Below, piece by piece: positions 56,501 through 64,000 of a stretch of DNA of 64,000 nt. The translations under genes were made by a program, and so were the position numbers. The notes under the pieces were generated by a model, which was given only the letters and a program-made list of their open reading frames with translations, was not told the DNA's origin and did no database searches. How positions within the stretch are numbered: the stretch's first letter is position 1; each line of letters opens with the position of its first letter. This DNA comes from Bradysia coprophila (Eukaryota > Arthropoda > Insecta > Diptera > Sciaridae): the NCBI RefSeq assembly GCF_014529535.1, contig NW_023503555.1:6324001-6388000 (forward strand), read 5' to 3'.

Positions 56501-58470
56501 AATATTATTATACGAAATTCATAAAGAGCAAGAAAATAAATGACAATAAGCCAAAACCAGCCACTCTCTAAATATATTGAAAAATGTTCAAGCAACGTAT
56601 ATATACCCATACTTATAGTCCTAGGTGTATCTATCGCCTAAACGTTATAAATGGCTTTCAGGTATATATGGATAGTTGCAGATAAGCAACGGACACAAGA
56701 CAACAAAAAGATCACTAAAAGGAAAATAATATTAAAACGACAAGACGGAACGTTATACATTATTGAGAGAGGAATAATAGCACGCGACCATTCACTATAA
56801 GAACCAGTTTCTTGCTGGTCTTTTTAACTCTTTTTATTTCACTTGTGAAATCGATTGGGCGTTAGGATTGGGATTTCGTTCTTTTAGCAATTTTTTTTAT
56901 TTTTTTTATTTCGTTATTCTGCTGAGTGCTGTTTTCTTTTTGTGTTATAACTCGATTGCTAAACAATATTTTATTAAATTGAACAAAGGCGTAGGCTTTT
57001 ATTCGATTGTAATGTAAGGACTATTTGAGTAGAGATCTGCAATCTCTGCATACAGTGTTGCGAGTTTTTAAGTAGGACGAAATATCTCTAAACGGAAAGC
57101 GTAGCACGGTAAAATCGTAAAATATGTTGCCTGTTGCTTCTGTTATTCAAATTTTATTTAGTGTTTGATTCAAAATCTATTACTTCATTAGTTTCAGCAT
57201 ACATTTTACCATATAAGACAAAACTTGATTGTGCTGATCACATACGTTCTTCGTTGCTGTCGAAAACAGGTGGTTCATGTTCGAAAGTACGCCTCTAGGT
57301 TTTTCTAATTTTCAATATTTTCGTCGATGTTCAAGAATTTCCAGAATTTAAAATTTTTCAAGAGTTTTGAGAATTTAAATTTTCAAGAACTTCGAGAATT
57401 TCAAGAACTTTCCAGAATTTCGGGATTTTTCAGAATTAATTTCACAAAATTACGCCTTGCATCAAGTTTAAGCCTTACGCAGATCTATAGGAAAAGTCTT
57501 GCATGCAAATCACAAAATATTGAAATTACATTTGTCATAAAAATAATGAAAAACTTCTAATTTCAAAATCAGAGCTAAATTCAATGTTCACCAGAAACCT
57601 CTGCTGCATCAAAAACAGTGTGGCTTTCCAGATATTTTTATTAATCTGGAGTCTTCACAATCATTGATAGACTCTGTCGATTTAACATGATTGCATTTGG
57701 ATTATTTTTAGCGATTCCCATGATTTCATATACCCCTCGTCATCGGCGACATTTCAAACGAAATGTTTAAACCAAACCTCTATTACAAATTCAACATGTT
57801 CAGCCATTTAGGTTCTTTAAATCAGTTACTTTCTCTGGGAATCCCTCAACTACGCAAATCAGGCATTCCTATAAACGAGAAGCATACAAAAGACCTCTAA
57901 ACGAGATGTTGAAATGAATACTGACATATTAACTGGGCACTGATCTCTGAAACAACCATTTGAAACAACCCAACACCTGTTATGCCACAGCCTACATAAC
58001 AGCCCGAGCAAGAACATTCAGAGTCTACACCATCAAAGCTTACTCTCTAAGAAGTTACTCTCTCAAAACGATTTAGACTGCACTCTACATGAACCGAAAA
58101 GAATGAACCTCTAACCTACCTACGTGGTTATGGTGTGGATAAAAGGTCTGTTAGAAGCACAGGTGCATGAACTACGTATTAGTAACTCATTTCAATTTAT
58201 CCTTTTTTATCCTACTTCTTTTAGACAAAATATTTCCAATTATAGTGACCTATCACTCATATGAAATCTATTACTTCATTAGTTTTCTCACATGTTTTGT
58301 CATGTAAGACAACTCTCACTATAGCTCAACAATTTTTCTATAGTTTTAGTCGATAGCAGATGGTCAGAATCTCCAAAATAAAATGCTTCTATTAACCGTT
58401 TCATCTGTGAAACAAGGCTTTTCATAATTTGTTATGATCTCAGTAACAGACCAATTTTATTTCATTGAGG
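53600..58470. other. Long AT-rich non-coding region
   Basis: No recognisable genes. It contains runs of TTCAAGAATTT/AAATTCTTGAA-type mirrored sequence near 55560-55790 and 57310-57440, resembling MITE interiors, and a CAGGGCCTACTAT at 54547 that resembles a hAT terminus without a partner. If the exon at 53360 is real, this may be intron. Confidence 0.5.
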
Positions 58471-58475
58471 AACTA

Positions 58476-61356
58476 CAGTCGAGGAAATTTAGATTTCGGG
58501 TTTTCCAAAGGTATTAATCTTATTTAACCCACACTTTATCCCACAACAATGGAATCCACAAATTTAAATTTAGTTAACACAACGGTCACAATGACGGCGC
58601 TGCAGTCACGATTTCAAAATGTGATATAGGGTGGATAAACTAAATTTTGGTTTTGGTTACATTTTCTCTTGGTTTTCAATTATTACATCAGGCTTCTAAA
58701 TTAAGAGTAAATTTATGCAATATAAACCGTTTGAGTTTGAAAAAAGATGTTTTGTATCAGTGAACGATATAGGAAAGCGTTCAGTACGTCTCAACATACA
58801 AAAGAACGTAAAATATAATTGAACATTTAGCCACCCTACGTCCGTCATCGCTTCTATTGTCTTCAAAAACATATTGTGTGCTTGTCATGATATGTATCAG
58901 ACGTTTGTTTATTTATGTGTCTCATCTAAAATGCTCGCCAGCAAAATTTTGATCATTAAATTCAACGGCAAAATTGATCTAAATGTTAAAATAATTGTGA
59001 ATAATAGTGAAGTTAATGTGGTTTTGTTTTCTCTTCATAAAGGAATTTGCATCAGTTCGATGTAAAGTGCGGAGCACCATTAGAAAAAAAAACTTGTCGC
59101 TGAGGAATGATCAAAAAGTTGCTGGACGCAGTAGCTACAATTAATGCTTTGCAGGATATAGAATAAAAATTAGAGAAACACCAAGAGCCGTCCATTTGAA
59201 ATCTTTACAATCATCATTTCAACTAAAGGCTTTTTTTAAACGAAACGCAGATTCGGAACATTATTTTCGCCAAATTACAATTTGGCATAGGAAATAAATT
59301 CAACTCTTTGTATAAGTGAAGCTCATGATTGAGCTCAATCATGAAAACAGAATCTGGTCAGGAATAAGATAAGAATATGAATATATGACGAACTTCAAAG
59401 TTCCTGATTTATAATCCTGAGATGCCTGCTCATGCAATTATGCGATTTACGATTTCCAAAGAATTTTTATATCAACTTTTAGACAAAATAACAATTTCCA
59501 AGTCTGTTTTCTATTTGATTTATTTGATTTCCGACCTCGTTCTAGGGTAATAAAATTTTCTGTGGATTATTTGTAACTTCATGAAAATATTAAGATGAAA
59601 AACCTCAGAAACATTCACATAAAAATTATGCTTTCCTAACTAATGTTGAAATAGCCTTTTTGCACTCATTAGGAACTTAGGAAAATAACTACTGGGCAGT
59701 CGAGACGGTTTACTTGTAGTCCGAAATTATATTTTGGCTTCGTAGAACACAGATAAACACAAGAGAGAGGAATTATATGATATGCAGTACAATCTTTTTC
59801 TAAATAAAAGTTATAGTCAAATCGACAATATTGTATTATTTGGCGATTTGTCATATTTTGGAGTTTCTTCACACTTTGGCGATTTTTCTTGACAATTCAT
59901 CATATTTAGTTGATTTGTTAAATCATCAAGAAAAGTCTCAGAAGTGTGAAGAAACGCCATAAAGACAAATTTTCAATTCTCTATGATCCTTGGAGTTTCT
60001 TTACTCTTTGGCGATATTTCTTGGTTTTTCTTCACATTATGGCGATTTTTCTTGTTGATTTAACAAATCAACCATAATGATGAATTGCCAAGAAAAATCG
60101 ATAGAGTGTGAAGAGAAAAATCGCCAGAGTGTGAGGAAACGCCAAAGTGTAAAAATACGTTTTTGAAATGTCTCTACATTATCTTTCGTAAAATGATAGT
60201 GTCCTCGGGATCTTTCGTTAAAGTATGAATTACTTAGGATCGAACAAGATTACCTGACGTAAAATAAGTGTTTCCTTAGGATCGAACCAGGCAGCTTTTC
60301 GTAACTTTTATAAAAGGATAGATTCACTAGCTTCGAACAAATAACGCCTTTTAGATAAATTTCGTAAAAGGATACATTTCCAAGGATTTGTTTAATCACC
60401 ACGAAGAATCGCCAAAGTGTGAAGAAACGAAACAAAGACAAATTTATCAATCTTTGTTTTTGCCGGCGTTTCTTCATCCCTTGCCAATTTTTTATTTTTG
60501 GCGATTCTTCATGGGAATCATGATTAATGACGGCTACGAGCTTTAGCGAAAACGAATGAGATGTTCCGATCCGAATCTGCGAGCGAACTTCCGTTTCGTT
60601 AAAAAAAACCTTTAGTTGAAATGATGATGATGAAGATTTCAAATGGACGGCTCTTGGTGTTTCTCTAATTTTGATTCTATATCCTGCAGCTATTGAAGCT
60701 ATTGCGTCCAGCAACTTTTTGATCATTCTTCAGCGACAAGTTTTTTTTCTAATGGTGCTCCGCACTTTACATCGAACTGATGCAAATTCCTTTATGAAGA
60801 GAAAACAAAACCACATTAACTTCACTATTATTCACAATTATTTTAACATTTAGATCAATTTGGCCGTTGAATTTAATGATCAAAATTTTGCTGGCCAGCA
60901 TTTTAGATGAGACACATCAATAAACAAACGTCTGATACATATCATGACAAGCACACAATATGTTTTTGAAGACAATAGAAGCGATGATGGACGTAGGGTG
61001 GCTAAATGTACAATTATATACTACGTTCTTTTGTATGTTGAGACGTACTGAACGCTTTCCTATATCGTTCACTGATACAAAACATCTTTTTTCAAACTCA
61101 AACGGTTTATATTGCATAAATTTACTCTTAATTTAGAAGCCTGATGTAATAATTGAAAACCAAGAGAAAATGTAACCAAAACCAAAATTTAGTTTATCCA
61201 CCCTATATCACATTTTGAAATCGTGACTGCAGCGCCGTCATTGTGACCGTTGTGTTAACTAAATTTAAATTTGTGGATTCCATTGTTGTGGGATAAAGTG
61301 TGGGTTAAATAAGATTAATACCTTTGGAAAACCCGAAAACTAAATTTCTTCGACTG
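58476..61356. mobile_element. Tc1/mariner-type foldback element with 0.8-kb arms
   Basis: The left end CAGTCGAGGAAATTTAG and right end (complement CAGTCGAAGAAATTTAG) are each flanked by TA (58474-58475, 61357-61358). The arms 58476-59262 and 60562-61356 are near-identical inverted copies with small differences. The 1.3-kb middle contains mirrored TTCTTCACACTTTGGCGATT-type motifs (59860-60150 and 60400-60510). No transposase was seen, so it is non-autonomous. Open frames at 58874-59065 and 60250-60726 are arm or loop sequence without known motifs. Confidence 0.8.
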
Positions 61357-61379
61357 TAACACTCACTATTGTTGGTTGA

Positions 61380-63760
61380 AAATTGTATGACGGTATACGA
61401 TCCGATGTCTTGTCTATCAATTAAGCGCCCGTCGTAAATATTTTTCAATATTGATTTAGAAAGGAACTGGTCGAACCATAATAACGTATCACATATAAAC
61501 ATTTTGATTGAAGGTCCATTAAGACGACGGTTTTGCGGTGGCCTGTTAATGGAAATGCATTATTTGTTGAGTGGGTGGACCGTACGTCCGTCATAGGAAA
61601 CAATGGACTCCGCTACTGTGTCTTAGTTTATCTACAACATAATAATATTAACTAAACAAAAATAAATAAAAAAACTTTTCTTTTATGTGGTGTGTGTGTA
61701 AAGCTAAAAACTCTTTCATTTAAACAAAATGCGCAGCGTATGCATTATAGCCATACCACAGTCTAAGTTATGATAGAACCCGGAGGCATTCATTGTTTCG
61801 GCTTTAAAACGAAACTGGTTCTCGTTTCTTGTTCTTTATAATAAAGAGAAAAAAAAAATTATAAAAATAAATAAATCCACCAATAATAAATGTCACGGCG
61901 AATAAAATATTAAATATTCAAAAGGCCTAAACAATAGAGAGGAGTGTGCATATTGAAAGGTTTTTTTTTCTTCTTCTACATGAAGTGGTTAGTTGTATTA
62001 TATGGTAGAATGAAGCGCATAGTATATGTATATGCGCGAAAGGATATCACCGAGAAACTACTCAAATAAGAAACATGTTATGTACGCGTGTTTGGTCGCA
62101 AAATTGCGGATTAGGTTTCACAAACTTTTTTTTTCCAACCAACTTCCAAACAAAACGCAATCAATATTTTAAGTTAATATTATGTGGTTGAAGAGGTAGA
62201 GAGATTTAAAAAAAAATCCTCCGATCCGAGTGAATCTCATGTTGCGCGGGAGTATAATGCAAATCTTATTCTTTTCCTTTTTTTTCTTCCTTCGGTAATT
62301 TATTTTATTCTTTTGTTTTTGACCACACGAATATGCGGAATAAAGGATAATATGCGTTGACGCCAAAAGAGACGACCATCGACATGCAATCTTTTTATAT
62401 GTGTGATAGCGCTAACGTTTTACATAATCAACGGACAGCAACGTGTAATTAGAAAGACATTTTCGTTAAATTGGTTATATTAATGAGATTAGTGAATGTA
62501 TTATGGTCGGATTTTGTTGCTGGGTCTTTTTATTTCTTTCTCGCTGTTTTTTTTTGCATTCGGTGGATGTGTGTAATTGACGGTTTAGTTTCTTGGAATT
62601 TGATTTGATTACAAAAATTTGCAAAATGCCCACAAGACAAATTAGCGATTCATTGATGGTCTATTCGGTTGTTATTAACGATATAGCATGGAAATATAAC
62701 TTTGTTTTGTTGTAGGTTGTTTCTACCTGATTCAACACATCGAAATGTAATTTGTTTTGTCTAACAGTTCCTCCTATAATTTTGTTTGAAATCATTCATG
62801 AAATTGCTGATGCAAAAAAATTGTCTAGCCACATCTATAGGCAAAAGGTCAAATGAATGTAGTAGGAGAGTGAAATTGAAGACGTGGAAAAATTGTTCGT
62901 AAATTTTTTGTTTCGTTAAAAAATAAATTTTAGCGAAAGGCTATTTTGACCTCGTGCTACGTACAAGTGATTGTGATCTACTTCTACCAATTATATGGAA
63001 AAGATCCAATTCAGTAGAAGTAGAGAAGGAAATCAGTGTGTCTGCAATTAACCTACTTAAGCGGCAATTGATGATATGTTACAGTCATCAAATCTTTTAC
63101 TTCTGTTGTTAAGGTATTTTCTAATGACTTCGACTTCCTTGCTTGTGACGTACCACAACTTTTTGACGTTATTATATGCAAGAACACTTGTCAAAGTCAG
63201 AGTTTTTTACTAATTTTAGTCGTTATTGTGTTAGACCATCATGTCTAGACTGGTATTTCTAACTAGAGTTCGAACGATTTTACGTAGAATGTTACACGAA
63301 TACATGACGAAGTTTGTTAGTTTGCCAGTAAAATCCAGTAATCCAGTAAAAATGACGATTGTAAAGTTTTGCTTTTCGTTATTTAGCACTAGACTCCATC
63401 ATTTAGGTGGAGCGGGTCCCATGACTGATGCGACATTTTTTTATTTATCTACTTTTCTAAATTTGAAGCTATAAAATGCATGTAAACAATTTGTTCTACG
63501 AAAGCTAAAAATACCGTTTGGGATGTATGACCACTTCTTGCAACATTATCTCCTAAACTATGCCTTCGCTTGCATTTTTTGTTTTGTTCTTTAAACCAGA
63601 GCAACTCATTTGGACCCATAGAAATTCATTGAAAAATTCACGGAAATTCATTGAAAAATTATATCACACACACCACTAAAACGGAAACGTCAACTTTGCT
63701 TCTTTTGACGTTAGGAGTCCCGTTACTTTTGACATTAGGAGTATTTTTTTTACTGTCTGT
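61380..63760. other. AT-rich non-coding region
   Basis: No gene recognised. Frames such as 63241-63474 (77 codons, basic) have no known domain. Homopolymer runs and TG/CA repeats are common. Confidence 0.5.
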
Positions 63761-63764
63761 ACAC

Positions 63765-63935
63765 CAGGGCCTATTTTCGATAATTTAAATTGTCGAAATT
63801 ATCAAAAAATTATCGAAATTGTCGAAAAATTATCAAAATTCTCCAAACGTAAATTTGAGAATTTCGATAATTTTTGTAGAATTTAGAGAATTTTTCGATA
63901 ATTTCGAGAATTTAAATTATCGAAAATAGGCCCTG
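63765..63935. mobile_element. hAT MITE, 171 bp, with CTGTACAC duplication
   Basis: The ends are CAGGGCCTATTTTCGATAAT and, mirrored, the same sequence. The 8-bp flanks CTGTACAC at 63757-63764 and 63936-63943 are identical. The interior is a series of TCGAAATTATCGAAATT units forming a long hairpin. The clean ends and duplication suggest recent insertion. Confidence 0.9.
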
Positions 63936-64000
63936 CTGTACACGAAGCTGCCGCCTCACCGACGAGCCATATGTTATGGTTTCTTTGGTGATCCTGTTCC

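Overview
The window looks like the nuclear genome of an insect, most likely a dipteran and quite possibly a fungus gnat (Sciaridae). The organism call is inference. The support is AT-rich DNA packed with MITEs, spliced genes with very short introns (59 to 70 nt), an insect-type non-LTR retrotransposon and a five-exon ER DnaJ gene (DNAJB11/shv type). No rRNA operon, complete tRNA, CRISPR array or bacterial operon was seen.

Layout. 1-4935 is a satellite-like block built from a 20-bp dyad, GAGAC-N10-GTCTC. Two of its arrays face each other as a foldback around a 374-bp centre. 4936-9586 is non-coding with MITE hairpins, a tandem repeat, 5S rRNA-derived scraps and a perfect 52-bp-arm palindrome. 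10047-16313 is an uninterrupted 2,088-codon gene shaped like a large clostridial toxin (GT-like N-terminus, C80 cysteine peptidase, TcdA/TcdB-type pore-forming region), probably acquired from bacteria. 16542-20366 is a run of MITEs.

20367-25817 and 34265-42391 are two copies of a duplicated segment. Each carries an intronless gene derived from a plasma-membrane Ca2+ ATPase, behind a conserved 59-nt 5'UTR intron. Both copies keep DKTGTLT but have lost the TGES glutamate and the GDGxND signature. The second copy also has a 91-bp frameshifting deletion. Between the copies lie a hAT transposon (25956-28808) inserted in an older MITE, and a LINE (about 28912-33750, minus strand). Arrays of small hairpins have expanded upstream of the second ATPase copy.

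43825-45425 is the one clearly conserved housekeeping gene, an ER co-chaperone. From 45900 to the end the DNA is mostly non-coding: large inverted repeats (46989-47970 and 58476-61356), small hAT and Tc1/mariner MITEs, and a weak candidate first exon of a secreted or membrane protein at 53360-53585.

The genes do not form a pathway. The window reads as a repeat-dense, rearranging region where a horizontally acquired toxin gene and a decaying or neofunctionalised ATPase pair sit beside ordinary chromosome. All calls come from reading the sequence; none was checked against a database.
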